Positions 52,726-62,149 of a stretch of DNA of 64,000 nucleotides are shown in pieces. Under the pieces are notes generated by a model. That model worked only from the letters and a program-made list of their open reading frames with translations. It searched no databases and was not told where the DNA came from. The translations under genes and the position numbers were made by a program. Numbering within the stretch: the first letter of the stretch is position 1; every line of letters begins with the position of its first letter. The DNA is from Oceanimonas baumannii (GTDB taxonomy: Bacteria; Pseudomonadota; Gammaproteobacteria; Enterobacterales; Aeromonadaceae): contig NZ_NQJF01000004.1 of assembly GCF_002245495.1 (NCBI RefSeq), positions 222,942 through 286,941 on the forward strand, in the 5' to 3' direction.

Positions 52726-54131
52726 GACTCCTCCTTGTCCTTCAAAGCATCGAACATGGCAATGGCATATTTTCGTGCCCGGGCGTGATCGACCACAGGT
52801 GATGCGTAGTCGCTTTCACGCCGGTGTTCGCGTAGCCAACCGTGAGGCGCATGAATGTATTTTGCCGGCACGTCTCCCAGTTCAGGCACCCAGCGGCGGA
52901 TAAAATCGCCGCTGGCATCAAACCGTTCGCTCTGGGTCGCCGGATTAAACACGCGAAAATAAGGTGCGGCATCGGCACCAGTACCTGCCGCCCACTGCCA
53001 ACCGCCGTTGTTGGCAGCCAGTTCGCCGTCGATCAAGTGGGCCATGAACCAGGCTTCGCCCCGGTGCCAATCAATATGCAGGTCCTTGGTCAGAAAGCTG
53101 GCCACTATCATGCGCAACCGGTTATGCATCCAGCCGGTACTTTTAAGACAGCGCATGGCCGCATCTACAATGGGATAACCGGTTTGCCCTTCACACCAGG
53201 CCTTGAACACATCATCTCCCTGGCTCCATTGCAGTGCTTCGGTCTCGGGCTTAAAAGCCCGGTTCATGGAGAGCCGGGGAAAAGCCACCAGCAGATGGCG
53301 ATAAAATTCCCGCCAGATAATTTCATTCAGCCAGCTAAAGCCCTGTTCTCCCTTGCCAAAGGGTAATGCGCCCAACTCAGCCTCAATGGCTGCCAAACAC
53401 TGGTTGGGAGACAGTATGCCCAGCGCAAGATAAGGAGAAAGACGACTGGTCCCCTCTACAGCCGGATAGTCCCGCAGCTCTCCGTATCCGGCCAGACTTT
53501 CCGCACAAAAATGGGCAAGAGCCTGCTGCGCAGCCGGTTCACCGGCATGCCAGTCGCTGCTGTCTTTCATCTCTCCGGACAACGCCACCTTAACGGCCTT
53601 GCATGCCCTGCTCATCGCCTCCGGCACAGGCAGCAAACGGTATCCCTGAGCTTTGAGCGTACTCAGCCAGGCCCTGGAGTAGGGCGTGAATACCTTGTAC
53701 ATCTCGCCATTTTGGGTAGCAATGCTGCCATGGTTTATCACGCAGTCGCCGTTAAACACCCGGCACGGAATATTCAGTTGCTGTTGCACGGCCTTGTCAC
53801 GGCGACGCTCGTTAATACCTATGTCACGATTGGCATAGAGAGCATCCACTTCCTGCTCTTTCACAAAAGCCGATAACAGTGCCGGCACCTCGTCAAAACG
53901 ATCACACTCCAGCACTGACAAAGAGACACCCAGTTCTGCCAGCGCCTCACTCAGCGATTGCAGGTTACGGCTCAGGAAATCCCGCTGAATGGGACTGTTA
54001 CCATGCTCGCGCCACTGTCCGGGGCAATCGATATAAACCGCCAGCACGCTGTCGCTTTCCTGCATGGCAGCATGCAGGGCCGGATTATCGGCGGTACGCA
54101 GGTCGTTTCTAAACCAGACCAAATGTTGCAT
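52722..54131 (-). CDS. phrB: Deoxyribodipyrimidine photolyase
   Basis: 469 residues from ATG 54131 (MQHLVWFRNDLRTADNPAL). An N-terminal antenna domain is followed by the FAD-binding helical domain: TSRLSPYLALGILSPNQCL, WREFYRHLL, TGYPIVDAAMRCLKSTGWMHNRLRMIVASFL and WQWAAGTGADAAPYFRVFNP. All are diagnostic of CPD photolyase class I. It repairs UV-induced pyrimidine dimers with blue light. Its first 23 bases overlap the end of the MerR gene. Its role in this operon links it to light exposure. Confidence 0.96.
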   Translation of the reverse strand: MQHLVWFRNDLRTADNPALHAAMQESDSVLAVYIDCPGQWREHGNSPIQRDFLSRNLQSLSEALAELGVSLSVLECDRFDEVPALLSAFVKEQEVDALYANRDIGINERRRDKAVQQQLNIPCRVFNGDCVINHGSIATQNGEMYKVFTPYSRAWLSTLKAQGYRLLPVPEAMSRACKAVKVALSGEMKDSSDWHAGEPAAQQALAHFCAESLAGYGELRDYPAVEGTSRLSPYLALGILSPNQCLAAIEAELGALPFGKGEQGFSWLNEIIWREFYRHLLVAFPRLSMNRAFKPETEALQWSQGDDVFKAWCEGQTGYPIVDAAMRCLKSTGWMHNRLRMIVASFLTKDLHIDWHRGEAWFMAHLIDGELAANNGGWQWAAGTGADAAPYFRVFNPATQSERFDASGDFIRRWVPELGDVPAKYIHAPHGWLREHRRESDYASPVVDHARARKYAIAMFDALKDKEES

Positions 54132-54948
54132 CGTGTTTCCTCGCAAGCTCGCTGACGGTCGTTTCATAAGGACATTCAAGCCAGCCCTGCTCTGCATAAA
54201 CCTGCCCCAGTTCACCGGTAAAGAAACAATGCTCGGGCCAACAGTGCACACGCTCGGAGAACCAGCTTTGAGTCAGCCCTCCTCCCAGCACCACAATCAG
54301 CGCATCATATTGCAGACGGCCGGCTGACAGGGGTAACTGCAGTGGCTCAGGATGGCCAAGATAGACACTGCGGCATTCCAGCCCCTGTAATTCAAAACAG
54401 GTCAGCAGGCCGGCCAGCTCATGACACTGCCCCGCCCGTGCCACCGCCACTCGCAGGCCGGTCTTGATGGTCAACAACTGGGTAAATACTCTGGCCAACA
54501 AAGCTGTGGCACTTTGCTCAATCAGCTGAGCATCGGGCCTCTCCAGCTGTGTCAGATTCAGCAGCCAGGGACGAATAACATGGCGCAGCAGCAACTCGGC
54601 CGGATACAGACTGGCCAGTTCATTCAACTCAGCCTCCAGCCGCCCGATATTCAGCTCACATGCAGCTGCCAGCAAGCTTTGCCGGGCCAGCTCCCAGTTG
54701 GAACCTTCTTCCACCGGTTGAGGATGGTTAAGTAACCCCTTTACCTGACCAATGCTGACCCCCTGCTCCAGCCAATGCAGGATCTGGCGAATAAGGATAA
54801 TGTCTTCATCGGAATAGAGCCGGTGGCCCTTATCGGTACGCGCCGGCTTAAGCAGACCGTAGCGGCGTTGCCAGGCGCGAAGGGTTACCGGATTAATACC
54901 GGTTAAACGGGATACTTCCCGAATGGGGTACTGGGGCTCAGATGCCAT
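54109..54948 (-). CDS. MerR-family regulator, LitR/CarH-like
   Basis: 279 residues from ATG 54948 (MASEPQYPIREVSRLTG); the upstream in-frame extension overlaps the YbgA-like gene and is unlikely. The MerR winged helix is clear (YPIREVSRLTGINPVTLRAW, then GHRLYSDEDIILIRQI). The C-terminal part, from about residue 80, resembles the four-helix and cobalamin-binding regions of LitR/CarH: RAGQCHELAGLLTCFELQGLECRSVYLG. However, the canonical E/D-x-H-x-x-G has become QCHELA and I see no W-x9-EH helix motif, so B12 binding is doubtful. It probably represses this operon in the dark. Confidence 0.88.
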   Translation of the reverse strand: MASEPQYPIREVSRLTGINPVTLRAWQRRYGLLKPARTDKGHRLYSDEDIILIRQILHWLEQGVSIGQVKGLLNHPQPVEEGSNWELARQSLLAAACELNIGRLEAELNELASLYPAELLLRHVIRPWLLNLTQLERPDAQLIEQSATALLARVFTQLLTIKTGLRVAVARAGQCHELAGLLTCFELQGLECRSVYLGHPEPLQLPLSAGRLQYDALIVVLGGGLTQSWFSERVHCWPEHCFFTGELGQVYAEQGWLECPYETTVSELARKHDATFGLV

Positions 54949-55891
54949 AACGCAGTCGTAATGCCTCCGGATGCGGATTAAGATATACCTGCTGGCGCAG
55001 GTAGTCGTTGGGATGTTCTTCCAGGTAATGGCGCAGCAAGGTGATGGGTGCCAACAGTGGCAGAATGCCTTCCCGGTACTGATGAATAGTTCGGGCCAGT
55101 TCCTGACGTTGCCGGGAACTGAGCTGACGTTTAAAATAGCCCTGCAGATGCTGCAGCACATTGGTGTGTCCCTTGCGACTGGCCCGCATACGCAAGGCAT
55201 TCATCAGACCATGAATATATTGCTCAGCCTTTTCTTCCGGGTTTTCCGACAAGTCTGCCAGTAATCGCCCAAGTTCCTGATAGCTGTCTGTGTGATGGGC
55301 CATCAACAGATACTTGTAGCGGCTGTGAAATGCGATCAACCGTGACGGAGTAAGCCCTCTGAATAACAGGCACTGCCAGTCGTGCAGGGCATAAACCCGA
55401 TTCACAAAATTTTCCCGCAGCACAGGATCGTTGAGCCGGCCGTCTTCTTCACAGGGCAGCAGTGGTAATGCCTTCATAATTTCGGCAGCGTAAATGCCCA
55501 CTCCTTCCTTGGCATTACCCTGCCCGCTTTGGTGATAGACCCGCACCCGTTCCATGCCACAGCTGGGCGACTTGGCACACAATACATACCCGCTCAGTCC
55601 TTCAAACCGGGCAGCCATAGTGCGGCCATAGTCACGCAATGCAGAGGTGACATCTTCCCCCTTTGCTGTCTGGGCAATCACCTGTCCCTCCCCTCCTATC
55701 AATCGGATACTGGGGCGCGGTGTTCCCAGGCCAATGGCCATTTCCGGGCAAACCGGTGCAAACTCCACGAATTCAGCCAGCTGTTCGGTGCAAAAGTCCG
55801 AGCGCTTATGACCGCCATCAAAGCGTACCTTCTGGCCTGTCAGGCAACCACTGATACCAATCCGGATAATATGGGGATCAAACTTGTACAT
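54938..55891 (-). CDS. YbgA-like protein with DUF523 and DUF1722 domains
   Basis: 317 residues. The N-terminal DUF523 domain (RIGISGCLTGQKVRFDGGHK, then CAKSPSCGMERV) has conserved cysteines; the C-terminal DUF1722 domain follows from about residue 190 (SRYKYLLMAHHTDSYQELGRLL). E. coli YbgA holds only the DUF1722 part and is also just upstream of phr. It is the first gene of the 11-gene operon. The function is unknown; the cysteines could hold a metal or Fe-S centre. Confidence 0.9.
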   Translation of the reverse strand: MYKFDPHIIRIGISGCLTGQKVRFDGGHKRSDFCTEQLAEFVEFAPVCPEMAIGLGTPRPSIRLIGGEGQVIAQTAKGEDVTSALRDYGRTMAARFEGLSGYVLCAKSPSCGMERVRVYHQSGQGNAKEGVGIYAAEIMKALPLLPCEEDGRLNDPVLRENFVNRVYALHDWQCLLFRGLTPSRLIAFHSRYKYLLMAHHTDSYQELGRLLADLSENPEEKAEQYIHGLMNALRMRASRKGHTNVLQHLQGYFKRQLSSRQRQELARTIHQYREGILPLLAPITLLRHYLEEHPNDYLRQQVYLNPHPEALRLRYGI

Positions 55892-55961
55892 ATCTAACTC
55901 TCTTGTACAACCATGCCATTTAACATAGCGCTAGTTGTACAAACAGATCAAGTTTGTACAA
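55884..55961 (-). promoter_or_regulatory. Operator region of the photolyase operon: four TTGTAC(A) sites in two dyads
   Basis: Three perfect 8-bp palindromes TTGTACAA lie at 55903-55910, 55935-55942 and 55954-55961, and a TTGTACAT at 55884-55891 that includes the ATG of the first gene. Within each pair (55884/55903 and 55935/55954) the sites are exactly 19 bases apart with an 11-base gap. On the minus strand a possible promoter is TTGATC, 18 bases, TATGTT, with a site inside the spacer, fitting MerR-type control. The operon's own MerR/LitR-like regulator is the likely binder. Confidence 0.7.
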
Positions 55962-55982
55962 TAAAATATCTCAGAAAAATGG

Positions 55983-56045
55983 ATTGGGGATTGGGGATTG
56001 GGGATTGGGGATTGGGGATTGGGGATTGGGGATTGGGGATTGGGG
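55983..56045. repeat. Perfect tandem repeat, 9 copies of ATTGGGG
   Basis: Nine uninterrupted copies of the 7-bp unit ATTGGGG (equivalently GGGGATT), 63 bp in total. It lies between the YeaC gene and the operator region of the photolyase operon. Each unit has a run of four guanines, so the plus strand could fold into stacked G-quadruplexes. Copy number is likely to vary between strains. Confidence 0.95.
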
Positions 56046-56086
56046 ATAAGCAGAACATTGCCCGGGATACACCCGGGCGACAAGGT

Positions 56087-56365
56087 TTAATTTAATTTAC
56101 TGCGCATAATTTCTTCTTCATCACGAAACTGGCGCCGCAACTCGGCCTTGGTTTTCATCACCAGCTCACCGCCCTTGCCAATGGTCATATGTTCGGGATT
56201 ATCATTGTGCATGGACTGCCAGGCCAGGACCGCCTGCATACTGTTTTCTTTCTGCTCCTGAGTCAGTACCGAACCATCGGGCCATTTTCCCAGCTCAACG
56301 GCGGTTTTAAGCCGCTCATACACTTCTCTGGGCATGGCGGCAATGGCTTGCTGAAACGATGACAT
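56087..56365 (-). CDS. YeaC family protein (DUF1315)
   Basis: 92 residues. The typical YeaC features are [30 protein letters not shown] near the start and the C-terminal [27 protein letters not shown] precedes the ATG. Soluble and mostly helical; function unknown. It lies 103 bases downstream of the long GAPDH gene on the same strand but beyond a terminator, recalling the yeaC-gapA neighbourhood of enterobacteria. Confidence 0.88.
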   Translation of the reverse strand: MSSFQQAIAAMPREVYERLKTAVELGKWPDGSVLTQEQKENSMQAVLAWQSMHNDNPEHMTIGKGGELVMKTKAELRRQFRDEEEIMRSKLN

Positions 56366-56412
56366 GAAGGATCCTCCTGCTTTTGAATAGTGCCTAATCT
56401 ACCACCGTAAAC

Positions 56413-56443
56413 AAAAAAAGGGGTGGCATCAGCCTCCCCTTTT
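56413..56443 (-). terminator. Terminator of the long GAPDH gene
   Basis: On the minus strand AGGGGAGGC, loop, GCCACCCCT followed by TTTTTTTGTTT, about 25 bases past the stop. Confidence 0.8.
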
Positions 56444-56467
56444 CGTTACCGGTTTGCAAAAATGCGA

Positions 56468-57904
56468 TCAGCCGCGCGCGGGCAGATCCATCAGTTCGAT
56501 ACCGGCCATTTTCTGCATCACACGGATAACCTGACAGCTGTAGCCAAATTCGTTGTCGTACCATACGTACAGTACGGCACGGTCACCTTCAACGATGGTG
56601 GCCAGAGAGTCAACGATACCGGCAAAGCGAGAACCCACCATGTCGGTAGACACCAGCTCGCTGCTGGTGCTGTAGTCGATCTGGTTGTGCAGCGGAGAGT
56701 CGAGAGAAACCTGCAGCAGGTGCTCGTTCAGCTCTTCCACGGTGGTGGCTTTTTCCAGGTTCAGGTTCAGCACGGCCATGGACACATTCGGAGTCGGTAC
56801 GCGAATGGCGTTACCGGTCAGTTTGCCCTTCAGCTCAGGCAGCGCCTTGGCCACGGCGGAAGCCGCACCGGTGCTGGTCAGTACCATGTTCAGAGCGGCA
56901 CTGCGACCACGGCGATCGCCTTTGTGGTAGTTGTCGATCAGGTTCTGATCGTTGGTGTAGGAATGCACGGTTTCAACGTGACCGTTCTTCACACCATAGG
57001 CGTCGCTTACCGCCTTCAGTACCGGGGTGATGGCGTTGGTGGTGCAGGAAGCAGCAGACATGATGCGGTCTTCCGGCTGGATCATGTTGTCATTCACACC
57101 GAACACGATGTTCTTGATATCGCCCTTGCCAGGCGCGGTCAGCAGCACCTTGGCGGCACCTTTGGCCTTGAGGTGCAGACCCAGGCCGGCTTCGTCACGC
57201 CATTTACCGGTGTTGTCGACCACCAGGGCATCGTGAATGCCGTACTGGGTGTAGTCGATCTCTTCCGGGCTGTTGGCGTAGATCACCTGAATGTAGGTGC
57301 CGTTGGCGATAATGGCGTTGTTGTCGGCATCCACTTCGATGGAGCCGTTAAAAGGACCGTGTACGGAGTCACGACGCAGCAGGCTGGCACGCTTTTCCAG
57401 ATCGTCGCCGTTGCCACGAACCACGATGCCGCGCAGGCGCATGCCGTTGTTGCTGCCGGCACGCTCGATCAGCAGGCGGGCCAGCAGGCGGCCGATACGG
57501 CCAAAGCCGTACAGCACCACATCGGTAGGCTTGGCATCGCTGTCGGCGTTCAGGGCCGGAGCCAGCTCGGCGTTCAGGAAGTCGGCCAGGCCGGACTCGT
57601 CCTGATGATCTTTCCAGTAACGAACCGCCAGTTTGCCCAGGTCGATGCTGGCCGGGGCCAGTTCCATCTCACTCAGCGCTTTCAGCACCGGGTAGCTCTG
57701 GCTGACCGGCAGCGGCTGGCCTTCGTGACGACGCACCACGCGGTGAGCCTTGAGAATGTCAATGGTAGAAGCGTTCAGCAGGGGGCGGGCATAGACGCAG
57801 GTTTCCACGCCCTGGTTGCGATACAGTTTGCCAATCAGGGGCTGCATGGACTCTGCCAGTTCCTGGCTCTGTTGCCAGGCGGACAGGTAACTCTCATGGG
57901 TCAT
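56468..57904 (-). CDS. Glyceraldehyde-3-phosphate dehydrogenase, long (478-residue) type
   Basis: 478 residues. An N-terminal extension of about 125 residues (ESYLSAWQQSQELAESMQP onwards) precedes the NAD-binding [15 protein letters not shown] at residue 131. The catalytic cysteine is Cys287 in SAASCTTNAITP; TGAASAVAKALPELKGKLTG and WYDNEFGYSCQVIRVM follow as in all GAPDHs. This long form occurs beside classical GapA in vibrios and relatives; the extension may confer different regulation or cofactor preference. AAGGATCC precedes the ATG. Confidence 0.92.
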   Translation of the reverse strand: MTHESYLSAWQQSQELAESMQPLIGKLYRNQGVETCVYARPLLNASTIDILKAHRVVRRHEGQPLPVSQSYPVLKALSEMELAPASIDLGKLAVRYWKDHQDESGLADFLNAELAPALNADSDAKPTDVVLYGFGRIGRLLARLLIERAGSNNGMRLRGIVVRGNGDDLEKRASLLRRDSVHGPFNGSIEVDADNNAIIANGTYIQVIYANSPEEIDYTQYGIHDALVVDNTGKWRDEAGLGLHLKAKGAAKVLLTAPGKGDIKNIVFGVNDNMIQPEDRIMSAASCTTNAITPVLKAVSDAYGVKNGHVETVHSYTNDQNLIDNYHKGDRRGRSAALNMVLTSTGAASAVAKALPELKGKLTGNAIRVPTPNVSMAVLNLNLEKATTVEELNEHLLQVSLDSPLHNQIDYSTSSELVSTDMVGSRFAGIVDSLATIVEGDRAVLYVWYDNEFGYSCQVIRVMQKMAGIELMDLPARG

Positions 57905-58047
57905 CGACCGGATCCTTTTAATTCACGTAACCGTTATTGGAATGAACAGCAAACATAAAACTTGCTGCTTATAAGCTTTCAGGCGAGGGCATTTTAGTGG
58001 ATAGGGGGTATGATTACCAGACCGGAGCCGAGCACCAAAAGACCGAA

Positions 58048-58851
58048 ATGAGAACCAAAACCCTGTTATTCCTGCTTACGGGAACCTTTTTATTAACAGG
58101 CTGTGAGCGAGATCGCAACAACGGCCTGTGCAGTCGCTTCCCTCAGTTTTGTGCCGATTTACATACCGACAGCTGGTGTAGCAAAGAACGGGACAAACTG
58201 GTTGAAGCACGTTATGAAAATGCCGAACGCCCCGGTGACGCCAGCCGTTATCTGATAATGAGCGCTCTGGACAGTTATCAGCGCTGCCTGGAGCCCCTGC
58301 TGGATATGCAATATACCAAACGGCATGAACGTAAAAATACCAAAGTAGAGACCATTATTGACATTGATGCCGAACTGGCCCGGCTGGAAGGCAGCACGGC
58401 GTCATCCGATTATCCCTATTTGCAATTATGGCGCTGGGAGCATCATGGTGACAGGATGGCCCGCCGTGACTTTATCGCGCAGGCAGCCAGACCCGAAATG
58501 CAGCAGCCTGATCTGCAACAGGCATTGGCCGGATTTTTATTGCATCAGGATCCCCCGGCGGCAGAGCGTGCCCTGCAACGCTCATTGGAGTTGACCCCCG
58601 CGGGGATCCGGCCTAACAGCGATCTGCTGGCAAGTCTGACCAGTCTCTATATCAGCCAGCGCCGCTATGAAGAGGCCTGGGTCTGGAGCCGGGTCCTTAA
58701 TGAGTTTTATGATGACGACATGACAAACTGGAATAAGATGGAACCTTATGCCCGCTTTAGTGAGCAACAGCAGCAGGCCATGATAGAGCGGGCAGAAATG
58801 CTGAAGGAACAGCTGCACCAGGGTCGGTACCAGGCTGCCTCCGGACACTGA
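58048..58851 (+). CDS. DUF2989 lipoprotein
   Basis: 267 residues from ATG 58048, which gives a clean lipoprotein signal (TLLFLLTGTFLLTGC); an upstream start would add an untypical 17 residues. After the lipobox come several conserved cysteines (GLCSRFPQFCADLHTDSWC), then helical repeats resembling TPRs (DLQQALAGFLLHQDPPAAERAL, then YISQRRYEEAWVWSRVLNEFY). DUF2989 proteins occur next to gapA in gammaproteobacteria. Anchored in the envelope; function unknown. Confidence 0.87.
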   Translation: MRTKTLLFLLTGTFLLTGCERDRNNGLCSRFPQFCADLHTDSWCSKERDKLVEARYENAERPGDASRYLIMSALDSYQRCLEPLLDMQYTKRHERKNTKVETIIDIDAELARLEGSTASSDYPYLQLWRWEHHGDRMARRDFIAQAARPEMQQPDLQQALAGFLLHQDPPAAERALQRSLELTPAGIRPNSDLLASLTSLYISQRRYEEAWVWSRVLNEFYDDDMTNWNKMEPYARFSEQQQQAMIERAEMLKEQLHQGRYQAASGH

Positions 58852-60004
<1,153 letters not shown>

Positions 60005-60028
60005 CAACGACACCGGTTTCAGCAACAG

Positions 60029-60050
60029 GCGGCCTTTAAGGCCGCTTTTT
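60029..60050 (+). terminator. Terminator of gapA
   Basis: GCGGCC, loop TTTAA, GGCCGC followed by TTTTT, 25 bases past the gapA stop. Confidence 0.9.
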
Positions 60051-60131
60051 ACATACCTGACCTCACTCTGCAGTACCATGATGGTGTGAATGATTCCATC
60101 CTGAATACTGCCCCGATACACAGGAACCACC

Positions 60132-60788
60132 ATGTTGTTACTGCTGATTGAAGATGATCTGGCACTGGGAAAAGCACTGCTTAAACTGTTACAGCCCCAT
60201 TACCGGCTCGAGTGGGTCAGAACCCTGTCTGCGGCAAAACAGTACCTTGCCGTGACCGATGCCGATCTGGTGCTGCTCGATCTGGGCTTGCCGGATGGTG
60301 ATGGTTTGCACTGGCTGCAGCAATTCCGCCGTCATCAACATACCCAGCCAGTATTAATTTTGTCGGCCCGGGATCAGCTGGATGAACGGGTTCAGGGGCT
60401 GGATACCGGCGCTGACGACTATCTGGTCAAACCGTTTGAAGCCGATGAACTGTTGGCCCGTATTCGTGTTTTATTACGCCGCAGCGCCGGCTCTGCCCAC
60501 CCAGTAATAACAGCTGGCGCACTCGAATACACCCCCCATACCGATACCTTCATCCTGTCCGGTGACCCGCTCACTCTTCCCCCCATGGAGCACAGACTGT
60601 TGCAGACTCTTATCATGGCCAAAGGCCGGGTCGTGCCGCGGGAACGTCTGCTGCAGCAATGGTACGGTACCGGCAATGGCGGTGATTCCAACACCCTCGA
60701 TGTACATATTCATTCGTTACGCAAACGCCTTGGCCGTGAGCGGGTGGTCACGGTTCGCGGTCAGGGCTATCGGCTGGCCTCATTATGA
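60132..60788 (+). CDS. Response regulator, QseB/PmrA-like (OmpR family)
   Basis: 218 residues. The receiver domain has acidic residues at 7-9, phospho-acceptor Asp50 (LVLLDLGLPDGDG) and Lys100 (DYLVKPF); the OmpR-type winged helix follows from about residue 125 (LPPMEHRLLQTLIMAKGRVVPRERLLQQWYG, then NTLDVHIHSLRKRLGRERV). The kinase gene overlaps its end by ATGA. The linked ygiW gene and its TTAAG direct repeat point to the QseBC/PmrAB group, which in enterobacteria controls envelope and motility genes. Confidence 0.92.
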   Translation: MLLLLIEDDLALGKALLKLLQPHYRLEWVRTLSAAKQYLAVTDADLVLLDLGLPDGDGLHWLQQFRRHQHTQPVLILSARDQLDERVQGLDTGADDYLVKPFEADELLARIRVLLRRSAGSAHPVITAGALEYTPHTDTFILSGDPLTLPPMEHRLLQTLIMAKGRVVPRERLLQQWYGTGNGGDSNTLDVHIHSLRKRLGRERVVTVRGQGYRLASL

Positions 60789-62089
60789 AGTTGCGTCTTA
60801 GTTATCTGGCGCTGACCCTGGCGGTAGCCATCCTGTTCGGATCCGGTTTGAGCATCTATCTTACCTACAGGGTGGCCGACCACGAATTCCGGGATCTGCT
60901 CGATGAAGATCTTAAGCATCAGGCTGAAGTAATCGCACGGCTGATGGCTGCTACCCCCGGAGCCATGTCTGATACCGAGCTGCAGAGCCTGCTTGCACGT
61001 ACATTCAGGCACGACGATGAAGAAACCCTGCTGATTACGGTAACGGATCTACAACGACAACAGCTGATCAGTAACCTGAGCTATCAGCAATGGCCAGCCA
61101 GCATTGACAGCGGACGAGTGAAACTTCAGTTTGACGGACACGAATGGAGTGGCCGGCAATACCGGCACAAGACCATACTGGTGCAGCTGCTACGGCGCAA
61201 TGATCTGTACCGGGAACTGCAAGGAGAAATTGCCGAAGATATCATTACACCGGCGCTGGCAGGCAGCGGCTTCACCTTGCTGCTTCTGGCTGCCCTGGTT
61301 GGTCTGATACTCTGGCCCCTCTCCCACCTGGTACGTCAGCTGGAACAGCGCTCAGCCAATGATTTGGCCCCCTTAAGACTGGCTTCTCCTATCAGGGAAG
61401 TTGCATTACTGAGCGACCGAATTAATCAGTTAATGGCCGATATCGCCGATGTGCTGGAACGTGAGCGTCGTTTTGCCGGCGATCTGGTTCACGAATTACG
61501 CACCCCGCTGACCACCCTCAAGCTGGAACTGGCCTGTGACCAGCCGGATACACCCGCCATTCGTGCAGAAATTGATCGTATGGCCAAAGTCGTTGAGCAA
61601 CTGCTGCTGCTGGTACGCCTCGACCAGGGGCGCTGGCATCATCAATTCGACTGCATGCCGGTAAAACCGATACTGGAACCGGTACTGGAGCACTTCAGCC
61701 GGCGGCTTGCTCCCGGTCAGCTGACCCTGAGCAGCCGGCTGGAGGACATACAGGCCCGGGTTGAGCCAACCCTGCTGGGTATTCTGCTTGATAACCTGCT
61801 GACCAATACCAGCCGGCACTGTCCGGCCGGAATACAGGTGGAAGTTGCCCTTTATCATAGAAGTAACACCATGGTACTGGAGGTCAATGATACCGGCCCC
61901 GGCATTCCCCAGCCACTTCGCACCAGCATGAACCAGGGGCATACCCGGCTCGACAGCAAAAGTCAGGGGCTCGGACTGGGGCTGGCTATTTGTCATCAAA
62001 TAGCACGGGCCCATAACGGCACCCTTGAATTTCGGGCTCGTCAGGATGGCACCCAAGGGCTCAGTGTCAGATTCAGCATCACACTTTAA
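60785..62089 (+). CDS. Sensor histidine kinase, QseC/PmrB-like
   Basis: 434 residues. One membrane helix at 8-28 and another at 162-180 enclose a periplasmic sensor of about 130 residues. The HAMP-like region is followed by the dimerisation helix with phospho-acceptor His236 (FAGDLVHELRTPLTTLKLEL) and ATPase motifs: LLDNLLTNTSRHCPAG (N box), EVNDTGPGIPQ (G1) and KSQGLGLGLAICHQIA (G2). It should phosphorylate the partner regulator. The sensed signal is unknown; QseC of E. coli is reported to sense catecholamines and autoinducer, which need not apply here. Confidence 0.92.
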   Translation: MKLRLSYLALTLAVAILFGSGLSIYLTYRVADHEFRDLLDEDLKHQAEVIARLMAATPGAMSDTELQSLLARTFRHDDEETLLITVTDLQRQQLISNLSYQQWPASIDSGRVKLQFDGHEWSGRQYRHKTILVQLLRRNDLYRELQGEIAEDIITPALAGSGFTLLLLAALVGLILWPLSHLVRQLEQRSANDLAPLRLASPIREVALLSDRINQLMADIADVLERERRFAGDLVHELRTPLTTLKLELACDQPDTPAIRAEIDRMAKVVEQLLLLVRLDQGRWHHQFDCMPVKPILEPVLEHFSRRLAPGQLTLSSRLEDIQARVEPTLLGILLDNLLTNTSRHCPAGIQVEVALYHRSNTMVLEVNDTGPGIPQPLRTSMNQGHTRLDSKSQGLGLGLAICHQIARAHNGTLEFRARQDGTQGLSVRFSITL

Positions 62090-62101
62090 GGTTACGTTAA
62101 G
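62085..62101 (+). promoter_or_regulatory. QseB/PmrA-type direct repeat before ygiW
   Basis: TTTAAG-GTTAC-GTTAAG forms the repeat TTAAG-N6-TTAAG, matching the QseB/PmrA pattern. It overlaps the kinase stop codon. A likely -10 (TTATAC, 62123-62128) lies 21 bases further, placing the repeat near -35, the usual position for activation. Confidence 0.65.
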
Positions 62102-62149
62102 GTTTAATCCTTATTATCAGGCTTATACCAACCACAACGGAGCATGATG

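Noticed and set aside
54949..55200. 84-residue N-terminal extension of the MerR regulator
   Set aside because: It overlaps the YbgA-like gene and the MerR domain begins right after ATG 54948.
55983..56045. CRISPR array
   Set aside because: The unit is 7 bp with no spacers.
55913..56095. 60-codon ORF with repeats of DWGLGIG
   Set aside because: It is only a translation of the GGGGATT tandem repeat; no ribosome-binding site.
56423..57958. 511-codon plus-strand frame
   Set aside because: It is antisense to the long GAPDH gene, which has all catalytic motifs.
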